A DNA stretch of 64,000 nt from Hyparrhenia diplandra (GCA_015847255.1 JADLZK010002584.1:25672-89671), one strand, 5' to 3'; counted from the first letter of the stretch, positions 32,560 through 46,656 are shown. Made by a program: numbers and translations. Notes: generated from the sequence alone by a model not told the origin.

Positions 32560-35437
32560 AAGGTGCTGATTAGCTTATAGACCATTTGGGGATTGCGCAT
32601 TTAAATAACGCCTGAGGTGCCAAGAGAACAGGAACACCAATAATCGAGACAGCAATACTGGATTAGCAGCGAATGACTGTGAATTAATTAAAGAACCCTA
32701 CCTCCCATCACCACGGATGAGACCTGGAGTAAATCACAGCAAATAAGCACGAGTCAAAGCGTCAGGAATGGCCGGAACACCGAGATACTGGCTGATACGG
32801 ACGTGTTAAAATAAATCCATAGTAGGTTGTAGTAGTACTGTACCTGACAACGCATATAAGTATCTCTCTGCTATAGAATACATACACAAAATCCTTTACC
32901 ATATTGCCATCCTTAGGATTTAATTTGAAGGAATATCCTTGTCGTAGCGCCATGCTTTGATCTTGTAGAGTAGCAGTAGATCGAAGCCGGCAGAACGAAG
33001 CCGGCACGGCGAGCAACCTTTGTTTACTAGTCGGCTCTTACTTTGGAGACCTTAAAAATTAGTACTTGCAGCCAAACGAGACGGGGAATGGCCGAGGGAA
33101 AAAGAAACACTATCGCCCATTACACTGCACGGACCTGGACAAAATTTGAGAAATAATAACCCCAGTCCAGTCAAACCGCCAGGAATGGCCACAACGAGAT
33201 ACTAATCGACAGAGAACGATCGAACTCTCTCCCTGGAATTCCATGGTAGGTTGCTGTTTTTCCCGTGCGTGACGACTGCTGATATGGATGCTCCTCTCGG
33301 TCTCCGGCCGTACTCTGATTTGCTCACATCGGCATATTGTACATGCATCTAGTGGAGTCGACGTCGGCAGCAGAAGTCGTCACGAGTAACCACGGGGAAA
33401 AACGGCTGGAGCAAGTGAACCACCCACCCCACCGTGTCGCGCGCGCTACAAGGCGACGCGACAAGCAAGAGACAAAAGAACCATCGAGTGGTGTGCTGGT
33501 GCCCTGTGCACGACGTTTTTCCGCCCAAGGCAGGCTGCGCCGCTGCAGCAGCCAGCAGGAGTCGCCGCCGGGAAGGAAGGGGACGCGAAAAACGCCCGAT
33601 TTTGATCGATCCCGGCCGCTGATGAGCCGACGATGATGGGTTCTTGTCCTGCCGCGGAACGGAACCGCAAGCTACTACGTACAAGAATGTCAGTATCAGC
33701 ATGCAATCAAACTCGTTCGGATCAGTACAAGCGAGTACTACTCCCATTCCAATCAACGTACGAGCTCGCTGTAGCACTAGCACGGATCAGAATCATCAAT
33801 CAATCTGTGTGTGCAATCATTTTTGGCTCAATCAATCAGCGCATCCGACCGGTGTGGACGTTATCTCTTCGTCCCTCCCTTCCCTTCCCCTTTGTGCTCC
33901 GCCCAGGCCGAGCGAACACGCCAGGATCCACCCCGCCGCCTGGCATGGCGGCCCGGCAGCCGGCATTGCCGAAAACGACCCAGGCGCTGACGCACGCGGC
34001 ACCACGAGCATGTCCGCTCCGTGCGCGCAGCAGCCAGCTGCAGCCTGCAAGCAGCCACGCATCTCGCTCGCTCGCCTCGCCGCGCCTGCACTGCACATGC
34101 CGCCGCGACACGGGCCGTGGTGGCGGGTCCATTTCTAACCCGGCTACATGGGCCACAGGGATTGTGCCCGGGGCCTTTTTGTCATGCGAGGCCAGGCGCA
34201 GGAGCAGCCGGAGGCGGATCAGGATGGCCGATGGCGTCGTCTCGTCCGCTTACAGCGACCTGGGTTTATCGCTCCCTCGCCGCACGCTACGATATGAGAT
34301 GATCACAAGCTGACACTGCGACGCGCGACGCGCTACCAACCTTTGTACGGTTACGGGTGCTTATCCGAATTCATCTTCGTCTCTTAACTTGTCTTTGCGT
34401 TTGCTTCAACATAAATGCCAATCATGTGCCGCATCTGCATCAGTCTGGGTACGTGTTTAGCGTAGCCAAGCTGACCAAAGCACATTGTATATTATATTGG
34501 TCTATGTACGGGACCACTGGCTTTATATTAATCGAAGAATCAGAGGCACTTGTGCTTTCCCGCGCTAAATCTCATCGAGATTATCTGAAATCGAAATTTT
34601 TCTGGCTGTATGCGTGCTGCTTGGCAAGCGGCTGCTGTATCGTCGTTCTGTTTGGATCTGATCTACGTGTTCATGTTCATGTTGCACGCTCGTCTCCCTC
34701 TCTTTTTTGAAAGCTTCTCCGTGGCGCAATATAAAGTACTGTTGAAGCTGGGTCATCGCGTTGTATTATTGTACGCATGAAACCTTGTTTAAGGCTCACG
34801 CACGCAGCGACGCGGAGGCCAGAGATAACAACAGCATTGTCGTTTTCGACTGAGTTATCAGTTGAGGTTCGTGGAGGCGCACCAACGTGTTCAGAAAGAA
34901 ATTGAGAACTTGAAGCGGTTATGCAGATCTCAGTATTCAAGTGCGAAAGCAGCAAAGAAAATAATAGCAAAGGTCACGACAATTTCTCTGGTGTAGACTT
35001 GGACGATATTTTCCCTAAGAAAAATAAGCCAGGCTATCGTTAGCTGCTCGGATATAACGATTCACGAGAATGATTTGACAAACAAACAGTCTTAGTAGTC
35101 CAGTGTAGAGCAGAAATGCAACAGGTCATGGTGCAAATTTAGTATAAAACAGTCTTAGTAGTGAGATTCCCATGTGATATGACTAATGATACTGTTTTAT
35201 TACTACTTATAAAAACACTAAGGAGAATTACAAGCGATGGTAAGTGTTTTGAGGAATAAGTGATTGTAAGTGGAAAACTTTTGGGTCATGGTGCAAATTT
35301 GAGTTGTACTTGGACAAAACATTACAGTCAATTCACCCGTACAGTTTACCCAGTATTCAGGTGATCATGTCACCAACACGACAGGCGTTGTTTGGAATTG
35401 AAGTTACAACTGGAAATCATGTCGCCAAGACCTGAAT
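32560..35437. other. Intergenic DNA with a GC-rich segment
   Basis: Two related stretches, 'GTCAGGAATGGCCGGAACACCGAGATACT' (cut here: ~32,760-32,790) and ~33,178-33,203, look like a dispersed duplicate. The segment 33,400-34,310 is GC-rich with overlapping ORFs on both strands (up to 226 codons) but no family motif, and is probably non-coding. Nothing else recognised. Confidence 0.35.
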
Positions 35438-35555
35438 TCAGTTTCCAATAGCGTTGTTCAGGTGCAATGCTTGAGCAAAAGAACACAGGTGGGCAATCAG
35501 TTTCCAATAGCGTTGTTCAGGTGCAATGCTTGAGCAAAAGAACACAGGTGGGCAA
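35438..35555. repeat. Perfect 59-bp tandem duplication
   Basis: 35,438-35,496 and 35,497-35,555 are identical (TCAGTTTCCAATAGCG ... AGGTGGGCAA). A smaller duplication, TTTCACAGCATCCAT, follows at ~35,583 and ~35,610. It lies in the 3' flank of the minus-strand NHL gene; zero divergence implies a recent event. Confidence 0.9.
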
Positions 35556-35715
35556 CTCAACCACATCATAAGTCGCAGGACAATTTCACAGCATCCATTT
35601 TCATCAAAAAATTTCACAGCATCCATGATTTTGCATTACGATGATATGATCCATATTGCTCGATCAAACCAACTTACAAATGGCGGAAAACATATCCTAA
35701 ACCAAACAAGAATCG

Positions 35716-36588
35716 TCAGTTCCTCCAGGACAGGAGGTGCACCTTGACGTCGCACGACCTGGACACCACCTTGGCGTCGGCGGCGAGCCTGTCGACCGCC
35801 ACGGTGCAGTGCGCCCGCACCGGCACGGCCCACGTCCTGACCTTGCCGAGCTGGAGGCGCACGGGCACCTCGACGTCCACGTCGAACGGCACCGACCGGA
35901 GCCGCTCCGCCGCGGCCATCTGCCCCCGCACGCGCTGCGAGAACCGTATCCCGGACCCCTTCGCCTTGGCCACGAACACCGTCACGTTCCGGGGGCCCTG
36001 ATAGAACGGCGGCCACGCGCCGTCGCCGTCGGCCAGGAGCACGCCGTCGTAAGACACGGAGACGCGGCTCCGGCCTCCCTCATAGCGCACGCCGAGCCTG
36101 CCGTTGGGGTTGTCGGCGCGCACGGTGGCGTCGAACCCCGGCGAGAACGCGGAGGACGAGGCGTTGCTGAGCCCGGCGAGGCCGGACACGGCGAGCGCCT
36201 GGACCGCGTACGCGGGCTGCTTCGGCCTGAGGACCAGGTACGCGGCGCCGGCGAGCGCCGCGGCGAGGACGGCGAGCGCGACTGCCCCCGCGAGCAGGCA
36301 CCCGCAGACGCGGACGCAGGAGCGGCCGCGGCGGCGCTTGGCGCGGCGGGTGTAGTGGTCGAAGAGGCGCTTGTTCTCGGGCGGCGGGACGCGGAAGACC
36401 TTGTCCTTGGGCACCTGCACCACGTACGTGCCCGGCTGCTGCGGCGGCGGGACGGGCTTCTCGAAGTGGAAGCTGTAGAGCGGGCTGGAGGAGGGGTCGG
36501 ACACGGACTGGTTCATCTCGCCGGAGAAGTCGGAGCTGGAGGACGCCGGGTGGACACGGCCGTGCCCGTGCCCGTTCCCGTGCATCAT
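35716..36588 (-). CDS. NDR1/HIN1-like (NHL, LEA_2) protein with a long N-terminal tail
   Basis: The frame is open from 36,645, but an acceptor (TGCATGCAG|ATTGATTC, exon from ~36,619) removes the first ATGs. The likely start is the ATG at 36,586-36,588, giving 290 aa starting MMHGNG. It has a His/Gly/Ser/Pro-rich cytoplasmic tail, then a basic patch RRAKRRRGR. One membrane helix follows (~94-120, CLLAGAVALAVLAAALAGAAYLV), then a LEA_2 domain with the expected VRADNPNGRLGVRYEGG signature. The leader exon would be ~37,079-37,250, ending GGGCAAG|GTACAC; it contains no ATG. Plasma-membrane location expected. High GC is typical of grass intron-poor genes. Confidence 0.82.
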   Translation of the reverse strand: MMHGNGHGHGRVHPASSSSDFSGEMNQSVSDPSSSPLYSFHFEKPVPPPQQPGTYVVQVPKDKVFRVPPPENKRLFDHYTRRAKRRRGRSCVRVCGCLLAGAVALAVLAAALAGAAYLVLRPKQPAYAVQALAVSGLAGLSNASSSAFSPGFDATVRADNPNGRLGVRYEGGRSRVSVSYDGVLLADGDGAWPPFYQGPRNVTVFVAKAKGSGIRFSQRVRGQMAAAERLRSVPFDVDVEVPVRLQLGKVRTWAVPVRAHCTVAVDRLAADAKVVSRSCDVKVHLLSWRN

Positions 36589-36619
36589 CGGCCGCTCCTC
36601 GAGGTGCTCGTCTGAATCA

Positions 36620-37078
36620 ATCTGCATGCAAATGCACCGACGCACGGGGTTATAATGAGACCAAATTGATTGCTCAACGGTGTGAATCCAACGTATACTT
36701 CCTGGGTGTGAAACTGTGAATCATTTTTTTTTTAAAAAAAAGATTAAAGCATGCCGTGTTTTTTTTAGTAGAGTAATAAAGACAATTTGGAATGCCATGT
36801 GCCGATTCCAACAATTGCGTTTCAAGTCCCAGTACTCTCCTACGGCCATTTCGCCTTTGGAAGTTAGTTTTACACGTCACAACGAACTCACAAGAACAAC
36901 CAACTGCTACAGATCAAAACTAGCATAGTCAGCATTGGATCAGCAAAACCGGCATTTCGATCAGGAGCGAAACACCTAGCTAGGACACCATTGACGACCA
37001 CCCAGCTGGTGGCGTGAGAGGCTCCAAAACTGTGTGCCGGCAAATCAATCGAGATATGAGAGGGAAGTAGATGTGTAC
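36620..37078 (-). other. Leader intron of the NHL gene
   Basis: Minus-strand donor GGGCAAG|GTACAC at ~37,078 and acceptor TTGCATGCAG at ~36,620. The ~460-bp segment between is AT-rich relative to both exons and has no coding signal, which supports an intron in the 5' UTR. Confidence 0.55.
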
Positions 37079-37272
37079 CTTGCCCGGCTGACTGCTAGTG
37101 CTCGGCGTTGCCGATGCCTCTTCTCGAGGTTGTCCGGTGTGGTGTCCTCTGTCGCCGGCCTTGACGCGAGAACAAGCGTGCGGATCGGACGTGCGAGGAG
37201 GTAAAGCTGGTGAAATAGAAATAGCTGTTGGGGCTGGGGCTAGCTGCTGAGGCGGTAAGGGCTGGGGGCGGC

Positions 37273-37280
37273 TTTTATAT
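37273..37280 (-). promoter_or_regulatory. TATA box of the NHL gene
   Basis: On the minus strand, CATCATATAAAAGCCGCC. A start ~30 bp downstream falls just before the ATG-less leader exon. Confidence 0.65.
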
Positions 37281-37289
37281 GATGCGCGG

Positions 37290-40010
37290 GCACGGGGTGC
37301 CAGGCGACGCGATCGCCGACCCATCGGGTGCGGTGCTAGTTGTTTTCCAGGGAAACAAGAGTTGGAACCGTGTCGTGAGCGGCGGGATAACGAAGGAACC
37401 AGGCATGGACTGATCTCATGTGGGAACACGCGTGTACACAACCAATATTGTCCAGTCTCGCAGTGAACCATGGGCCATGGGCCGCAGGATTATACGACGT
37501 TTCACGCTAACGCACGCGGACTCCTCCTCAAGCTAGACGACAGGCCTACAAAAAGTACGCGTACTACTAGTAACTGATGAGTACTCACTGATGAGTACTA
37601 GCTTCACAGTGAAGGTATGCCCACTGTAGCATACCAAATGCAATCTGCATTCTGCAAGCTGTAGCCTGCTCGTTGTCAGGCACATTTCGGGCGGCGGCGG
37701 GGTTGGCTGGACAGGACAGCTGCTACACAGCCAGCCCAGAACGCGCCTGACAGTGGACCACGCGGGTCAAGGATCGACTGCTGCACGTAACCAAGGCCGA
37801 GTAATGCGCCCCACGCTCGCGCGGCCGGCAGCGGCAGCCGGCGAGGCCACGTCTCGTCGTGCTGGTCCACGATGCCAACCCAGGGATAAACCGGTTCATT
37901 ATGTGAAGACAATTGCCCAAGGAAAATTTTTCAGCGTTTAAGGGCAGAGCCCCCGGCTATTAAAGGGGGTCAACAGACCATATCATCCTTCTTACATACA
38001 GCGTAGCAGATGGCTAAACATCTGAAGCAAATAAGTGCCGGGTAAAGGTTTCAAATATCGACCCTGAATAACAGAAAGCTACCAAACGATGAACCTGGGC
38101 AGCAACAGGCTGAACCCACCGACAACAGATGGCACTACAGAGCCAAAACCGAACTGTGAACTAGTACTAATCAAAGAAACAGAAGCTTTCTCAGACGCTG
38201 CTCTCTTGAAGATGCTTCAGGTCCCAGCCGAGCTCCCATACTGCCCAGCATGAGTCTTCCATCTGAGCCACATCACTTCATATATAGATGCAGCAGAAAA
38301 TATAGTATCATGGACCCCTCACATTTTTCATCTTGTTCTGCACTCAAATGCCGTAGCACCTTGCAGGTAAGGTTGCTTAAGCAGTGGGTATTGTGTGGAC
38401 TCTATGGTGCATGTGACAAAATAGGCAGATAAACGATGTCTAGATCGTCTGCACATTCTGTGTCTATGGTTTCAATGCATCACTGGTAACAGAAGCTACC
38501 AATAGGATCATCTACTGATAACAGAAGCTAATGTTGAACTATCCTGCGAAATATCGAACTAAAAAGAGAGAGATCATAGCTAAGACGGATTAAAATACTT
38601 AGAATTCCCTATATTTTCAGTAACAAAGAATGGAACATATATCATGCAGACTGATTCTTGCAAGCCATCTCTGCATGCAATCAAGAACTTCAGCACTCTC
38701 ACCTCGAAATGTAAAGCTAATTCTAAATCTTGTGTATCATCTGTTGTATGATCACTCCCAAGGTCCAAATTTGTCAAAATCCTGTAAACGGTAAATCTGT
38801 AATAAGTCTTAGTAACAGACTAGGGATCTAACCAACATTTTTTGCTCATAGAAAGAAATCAGCTTCTCACCAACACAAAAAAAAGCACGAATCATCAAAA
38901 CATAATGTCACAAATTGTGCCACGGCTGAATACAGTACAAAATAATGCGTAGGAAATAACAGGGCAGGATACATGAAACGAAGAACAAAATTCATAGATG
39001 ACTAGATAAGAAACAGGTAGCCCCTGATCTGGTCGCCCTGCCTGCTGCAGTGCTGTTGTGTTATCAGTACTAGTATATCACCCAATAGCTGTCTAGTACT
39101 AGGAATAGGTAACAAAGCAGGACATGACATTCTCAATGATACCATGGCATCTCCTCCATGGAAAAATGCCAACTACTCTGTTCATTAGAACACAGTATGC
39201 TTTTTCTAAAAAAAAGATCATGCATTCATGCACAAGTACAATGCATAGTCTGCAGAAAATTTTTCCATGGCTGATTTATGTACTACTGTGTTCCTATGAA
39301 AAATGAAAATCACTTATTTAAGATGATGAGATCAGTGAATTTTACACATATAGCTGAAGGAGAGAACTAGAGAACCCTTTCTCAATTCCTGGAGGAGCAG
39401 GCATAGGAGACCTCTTCTCTTCATGTTGTGTGAAGCCTACATAATACTAATTCTGCAGTTTGGCGAGCAGAATTACACCTTGGTCTGTGAGATTGTTCAA
39501 TGGAAATTGTAACAAAGCTGCTCAGCAGATGAACTCTCACGAAAAAAAAAATCTGGTCAATTGAATTTTTTAGAGATAAAAACAAGTTGCTCAATTAATT
39601 TTTTGGGTGATGTTTGGAGGGATAAATACTGCCCAATTAGGCAAGGGGTAGTTTGAGTATGATGTAAGCCTTATTTCCTGCATGAAATGCAGGAAAATGC
39701 TACTCCATACTGCACTTCTCTTGTTTTCCTAATTTATCATACGAGGATGAGAACAATTCAGATTCTACATGTTTGGGCTTCAGAACTCCGGAGAACTACG
39801 TAGTTTGATGAAATTATAGAGTACCCAAAAATACTGTTAGAAATCTCGAAACGGGTCCAAATTCTGCATTTTTGGGCTTCAGGTTGGAAATTTTTTCAGA
39901 GATTACATACAACCATTATTGCCATCTGATATTGGTGCCACTCAGAGTAAACCAACTATAATGATGCACACTAAAGATGTTGAACAAAGTTGGTCCAGGA
40001 GTTTTAAAAA
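37290..40010. other. Intergenic DNA
   Basis: Upstream region of the NHL gene (to ~37,900), then AT-rich sequence. The duplicated 'ACTGATGAGTACT' at ~37,573-37,600 is the only local structure noted. No gene recognised. Confidence 0.4.
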
Positions 40011-41335
40011 GTTGAATCAATAAGGTATGGATAAAATGCTAGGATTGTTCAACATTCGTGAGTTTCTGCCAACTTTGAACAAAGCATCAATCATGATGGT
40101 GAAAGTCATAATGTCAAGTTGAAGATTCTTAGAACACAGGATCTGAAACATTTTGAATGCTTTCATCAACACAATTGTTTTTGCAAACACCTGTTTTCCC
40201 CATTTAGGAATTATGTTGTATGTGCAAATGGACACCTGTTTTCCACTTTTAATCATATATTGAGGTACAGCTCCTTCTCTGCTACATCCATTCTGCGTGT
40301 TGTGAGCTGCGTTATCTTGTGTCATTCTCAAAAAAACCAGCTAAGCAGTAACAATCTATTAATGTATTGTATGAGATAACATCAGGCCTTAGACCCACAC
40401 ATACCATCAAGTCAAAGAGATTCTGGGCTTCCATGACCCGCCCTTCTCTGCATAAGTTACACAATATCGTGTTGAAGAACACGATGTTAGGGCGAATCCC
40501 TTGATTCAGCATTTCAAAAGCAATCCCTCAACCTTATCTCATTTGTCAACAGAGCAGAGTCCATAAACAATAGAGGTAAAAACAGCAATGTCAGGAGTCA
40601 CTCCTTCATTGATCATCTGATTGAATTGGAGCACAGCATCATCCACTCTTCCAAACTTGCAAAGTGCATCTATTAATGTTCCATAATTGAAGGCATTAGG
40701 ACTCAATCCTTGGTGCCTCATTTCGATAAACATATGCATCGCCTCATCTATCATTCCCTGTTTAGCATATGCACAGAACATAGCGTTAAAGATGTGATGA
40801 TCAGGTGAAATACCATCTGCTGCCATCAAATTCAGGAGACCGTGCATTTCAGAGAGAGCTCCTTTGGTACCATATCCATGAAGCATAATGCCATAGATAG
40901 TTATATCAGGTTTTATGTCCTTCCTAATCATAGAGTCAAAACAATTTCGAGCTTCACTGCAATTTCTATTCTTACATAGATAATCCAGAAGCAGACCATA
41001 AGTAACACCATCTGGCTCCAGAGCACGTGCAGACATTTCTTTCAACCTTGAAACCACCTCTTTCCACTGTCCTGTAGAGAGGTATCCATGGATCAGACAA
41101 GTGTACGTCACAATGTTTGGCTTCACACCTTTATCAATCATCTGCTGGAAGACGCCCCCAGCTGTCAACCGCTTCAGCTTTGCACAGGTCATCAATTACT
41201 GTGTTGTATGTCACAATGTTCGGTGAAACACCTGCATTTCAAAGAACAGGCTGTAAGATTTCCTGGCCATCACTAAAGAAACCGTTGATGACAGTGTTGT
41301 ATTACACCACATTTGGTGAGCAGCTACTACCTTGA

Positions 41336-41605
41336 TGTCAGCAGCCAAGATGCAGAAGCAACTTCGTCAGGCTCGCCCAGCCTCGCCTGACTCACGGAAG
41401 GACTTCGCCAACACGGCCCAAGAGGACTCGCCGGCCCAACGCTCGTTTCAAGGCCCAAGCTGGCTCGTGTGATGTATAAGTAGCAGAGAGGGAAAGGATG
41501 GGAGAGGAGGAAGAATTGTATCGAATATTTTCAAACTCGTTCTAAGATTCGTCTCGAACTATTCTCGTGCTGTTCTTCTCCTTCCCCAAGCTCCGATTCC
41601 TTACA
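41336..41605 (+). repeat. 5' LTR, 270 bp
   Basis: TG...CA ends. TATA-like TGTATAAGTAGC at ~41,473 precedes the presumed transcript start. The primer-binding region after it (TGGTATCGATTAGCC, from 41,608) resembles but does not match the initiator-Met tRNA site TGGTATCAGAGCC. Confidence 0.9.
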
Positions 41606-44600
41606 ATTGGTATCGATTAGCCACCGATTCTGGACCCTCCTCCACCTCACTACCACTACACCCGCCTCCGCAAGTCCCAGGGCGCCATGGATCCCCATTT
41701 GCGGCAGCGTCCTCACCGAGATCCGCGAGGCGGCGAGGAGATCTTGTATTTGGGTTCGTCGACCTCGGCGTCGCTATGACGAGATCGCCACGCGCGGCGG
41801 CCGCGCGGCGTCTTTGCGTCCGTCGATCTGCGCCTCACCGCCCTCGAGAATCGTCCGGCCGCCGCCCGACCCGCCCTCGAGCACCGTCACCGAAGCCGGG
41901 AGGGCATGCACTGGAGCAGGTCCGTTCGGGCGCGTGGCGATCGTGTGAAAGGCCCTTCGGCGACCATCGGCGACATCGCATCACGGAGGCTCGAGGGCGA
42001 GGGCGAGCTCGGCGACCTCAAGTTGAAGGTGAAGAAGGCTGGATGCGGGTTGGGAGCGCAGCGGTGTTCGACAAAATGCCGCGAGACGCTTCCGGGCATC
42101 ATGGGGACTCGCCGTCGGCGTCCGCGTGGCGTACTGCCGGAGCACACGCCGGCGGGCCCGGCGGATCGCTGCGCTACATCGATTACGGGACGGTGGCCAT
42201 GGTTCGGTCCACGACCATGCTCCATGTCCGGCAACGGTAAGCCTCCGGATCCACCACCCGTTCTCCCCTTCCACGCCCTCCTATGTCCATGCCCGTACAC
42301 CCAAATCCAGTTCATCCACCACCGTTTCAGCAACCACACCCACAACCCCCTTCGCTTCCCAACCTATACCAGCAACCCCCACCTCCTACTCAATCCATAG
42401 TACAACCATTCCATACCATGCCCTCCTATCCACAGCCACCACCACAGATGCCTGCCGATTTTTCCCAGCTCTCCTCTCACAACACTTCCAACCAAGGTCG
42501 TATGCCTAAGCTCGATTTCCCTCGTTTCTCGGGAGACAACCCACGCCTCGGGCGCTCTCGATGAGAAGTATTTCATCATGTATGGTGTTCCTCGGCATAT
42601 GTGGCTTTTCGTGGTGCAGATGCACATGGATGGTCCGGCTGCCCTGTGGTTCCAATCCATCATTCCACAAATTCCATTCCTCGATTGGACCACATTTTGT
42701 CAAATCCTGCATGACCGTTTCGATCGCAATCAGAAGGAATATCTGATGCGCCAATTGTTCCATGTGCGTCAGACTTCCACTGTCAATGAGTATATCACTC
42801 AATTATGTGAGCTCGTCGATCACCTAAATGCCTATTCGGCCTCCACCGGACCCAATGTTTTTCACCATGCGCTTCATTGATGGTCTCAAACACGAGATCA
42901 AGGCAATTGTTGCGGTTATGAGTCCACCAAACCTCGATCTTGCTTGTTTGGCTCGGTTGCGGGAGGCGCGGGCGTGGCGGCGCCACGGCGTGGTGCACGT
43001 GTGCGGTGATTGGTCTTCTTCGACGACCGGGTCTTGCCGGCATCCGGGCGCCGTTGGCACTTCTGCTCCACCACCACTTTGCCCCTTAGCATACGACAAG
43101 GCGCCGTGGCGGCGGCTACTACCGACCATATCGTCCCGGGCTCTTCGTCAAGCCCGACTACGCCATGCGAGCTCGAAAGCGTACCGTCGGTAGCACGGGT
43201 CTGTTTCAAGTGCAATGCTAAGTATACTCGTGATCATCGTTGTGCCCCGAGATTTTGCATGCGGTTGATCTTTGTTTGGGATTCCTTCTCCTCGGATGAT
43301 TCATTGGCCGGCTCGATTCGGAGTCTACACCTCGGAACAAATCATGATGGCCATCTCCCGATCTGCTATCTCGGGTGTTCAGTCTCATCGGACAGTCTGC
43401 CTGGATGGGCTTGTGCAACAATTTCCTGTCCGTGTCCTTATTGATTCTGGCAGCTCGTCCTCCTTCATCAATGAGACCTTGGCACAGCGCATACAGGGAA
43501 TCAGTCTGGTGCCGTCGCCACAATCTGTACAAGTTGCTGGTGGTGAGTTTCTTCAGAGCAATTTTACTCTTCGTCAGGTGCCTTGGTCTGTCGGGCAGTT
43601 CACTTTCCGGTCTGATCTGAAGATCTTGCAATTGGGTCGATTTGATATTATTATTGGCATGGATTGGCTGGATGCCCCTGACCCAATGTTGGTGGATTGG
43701 AGTCGCAAACAGCTGTATGTTCCTCATGACAACCCGGCCGGGTTTCTTTGCAAGGAATTGTATCTAACTCCCCATCTCACGTGTTGTTGCAAGTGACTGA
43801 TACTTCTGATAGCTCTAGCTCTACGGTCTCCTCATCAGTACCATCGGCATTACGAGGCGGTCATTGATCGATATCGGACTTGTTTCAAGAGCCCACTTTT
43901 TTGCCGCCGTCTCGTGCCTGTGATCATGAGATTCCCTTGATTGAAGGCGCACAACCGGTGTTCGTGAGGCCGTATCGTTATCCACCACGTCTTAAGGACG
44001 AGATTGAGACTCAGGTGCAACAGATGCTGTCTCAGGGTATCATACAAAACAGCTCTAGCTCTTTCGCCTCCCCTGTCCTGCTTGTTAAGAAAAAGGACGG
44101 CTCCTTCCGTTTTTGCGTGGATTTCCGCCAGCTCAATGCCTTGACCAAAAAATCCAAGTATCCGGTGCCTGTATTCGATCAGTTAATGGACGAATTAGCG
44201 GGCGCTCGTTGGTTCTCCACTCTTGATCTCCGTGCTGGATTCCACCAGATCCTGCTCAAGGCCGGTGAAGAGTACAAGACGGCGTTCCAAACTCATGTTG
44301 GGCGCACGAGTTCAAAGTGATGGCCTTGGTCCGACAGCGCTCCAGAACGTTTCGGGGTGCCATGAAGCGTTACCTTGGCACCGGGATTGCGGCGTTTTGT
44401 TATCGTCTTCTTTGATGATATCCACGGTGTTCATCCAACCAACGGAAGAACATGCTATGCATCTCACCCAAGTGTTTGAATGGCTGCGGCGTGATCAGTG
44501 GAAGTTGAAACTCTCAAAGTGCAGGTTCGGATTGGAGTCTATTTCTTATCTGGGGCATGTCGTCGGTCTTCTTTGATCGTCAACCGATCTCGCCAAAGTT

Positions 44601-46656
44601 GCCGCAATAGTGAATCGGCCTCGACTGCTCTTGTTAAAGATCTTCGTGGATTTTCGGGATTAGCAGGCTACTATCGTAAAGTTCGTCAAGAACTTTGGCG
44701 TCATCGCCAAGCCCCTGACAGACCTGTTGCGCAAGGACCAGTTGTTTGTGTGGACTCCTCTACAGGCAAAGGCCTTCGACTTGCTCAAGACAGCCATGTC
44801 TACGGCACCGGTCCTGGCACTGCCAGATTTCACTATTCCATTTCATATTGAGACAGATGCGTCAGGATTTGGTATTGGGGCTGTCTTGCTTCAGCGTGGT
44901 CATCCTATCGCCTTCATCAGTAAGCCTCTCTGTCGTAAAAATCAGGGTCTCACTGTGTATGAGAAGGAGTATTTGGCAATCTTGATGGCCGTCGATCAGT
45001 GGCGCCACTATCTCCTCCAGGGTGAATTCGTCATACACACGGATCACCAAAGCCTCACTCATCTTAACGAGCAACGTCTTCACACGGCTTGGCAACAGAA
45101 GGTGTTCACCAGATTAATGGGGCTCCAGTACAGGATCGTGTATCGCAAAGGCTCCGAGAACGCAGCGGCTGATGCTCTGTCCCGCCGCACACATCCTGAC
45201 GACCTTCTGGCCATTTCTTCAGTCAAACATCATTGGCTCGCTGAAGTTGTTGACGTATATCAGTCGGATACTGTGGCAGTGGATCTGTTGACTCGTCTGT
45301 CGGCTTCTCAGTCACCTGTTGGTCATTTTTCTTTGCTGAATGGTGTGATTCGGTACAAAGGCCAAGTGTGGCTCGGTGCTCATCCGGCTGTGCAGTCCAA
45401 AGTCATTCAGGCACTTCATGCTGATCCGGTCGGTGGCCACTCTGGGGCTCCTGTCACCTATCGCCGTATCAAGCAACTCTTCTATTGGCCTGGCATGAAG
45501 AAGGCAATCTGGTCTTTTGTTCAGACATGCTCAGTGTGCCTGCAGGCTAAACCGGATCGCAGTGCTTATCCCGGTCTTCTCCAGCCTCTGCCCGTTCCAC
45601 TCGGTGCTTGGTAGGATATCTCCATGGACTTCGTGGAAGGCTTGCCGCTGTCAGGTTCTGCCAATTCCATTCTTGTTGTTGTTGATCTGTTTTCAAAGTA
45701 TGCACACTTCCTTCCACTTCATCATCATCCGTTCAAGGCTAATTTTGCTTTCGAGTTTTCTTGGATCAAGTTTATCGCCTGCATGGAATGCCTCTGTCCA
45801 TTGTGTCCGACCGAGACCGCATTTTCTCCAGCACCTTCTGGCAATTCTTGTTTGGCATGGCTGGTACCACATTGAAACGCAGTTCGGGCTATCACCCCTC
45901 GGATCGTGGACGGGACGGAGCGGGTCAATCGATTGTATGGAGACTTACCTTATTTGTTAGCTGCGGTTCTGTCCGGCCAGATGGCGACAATGGCTTCCCC
46001 TCGCCGAGTATTGGTACAACACGTCGGATCCTTTCGCTGCGGGCGTTCCCCTTTGAAGTGCTATATGGCCATGCACCTCGTCACTTGGGCATCAATCGGG
46101 CGGTGTGGCTCCGGTTCGATTTGCATTCATGGATGGTCGATCGTGAGCTCATGAGAGATGTTGTCGGCGGCAACCTTCTTCGGGCAAAGACACGCATGAA
46201 GCGCCCGGTCGACAAAGGGTCGGACCGAACGTTCGTTTCCGATTGGTGTTCACGGTATATCCAAGCTCCAGCCTTACATTCGATCCACGATTGCTCGCCC
46301 GCTCCGAACAAGCTATGCTTCCGTTTCTTGGTCCATTTCGTATCATTGAGAAAGTTGGTGCGGGCTTACAAGCCGGCCCTTCCTCTCGGGCGCGGTTCAC
46401 CCTGTGTTCCACGTCTCCCGACTCAAAATTTGTCCCAGTGCGCCGGCCTCTGTCTGTTACCTAGCCATTTGTCACATCCGGGCAGTACTGCGCGTGCTAC
46501 AACTAGCGTCGTGGTCGCGGTGCCAACCACATCGAAGAAGGGCTCATCCTACGGTCCAACTCTACCTGATTTGGCAGCACGGGAGTTCCGGTGGCGCTTC
46601 AACAAAAGTTTCCTCACAAGACCGGGGACATCTGCGGCTCTCAAGGCCAGGGGAAT

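Noticed and set aside
33633..34313. 226-codon ORF in GC-rich intergenic DNA
   Set aside because: Overlapping ORFs in several frames on both strands, no domain, no promoter or splice support.
35737..36615. 292-codon plus-strand ORF rich in His, Gly and Arg
   Set aside because: Antisense shadow of the GC-rich NHL gene; the minus-strand frame has the LEA_2 domain.
40539..41195. The 218-codon PPR ORF as a stand-alone short PPR gene
   Set aside because: PPR repeats continue in other frames on both sides and beyond the retrotransposon, so it is one fragment of a larger broken gene.
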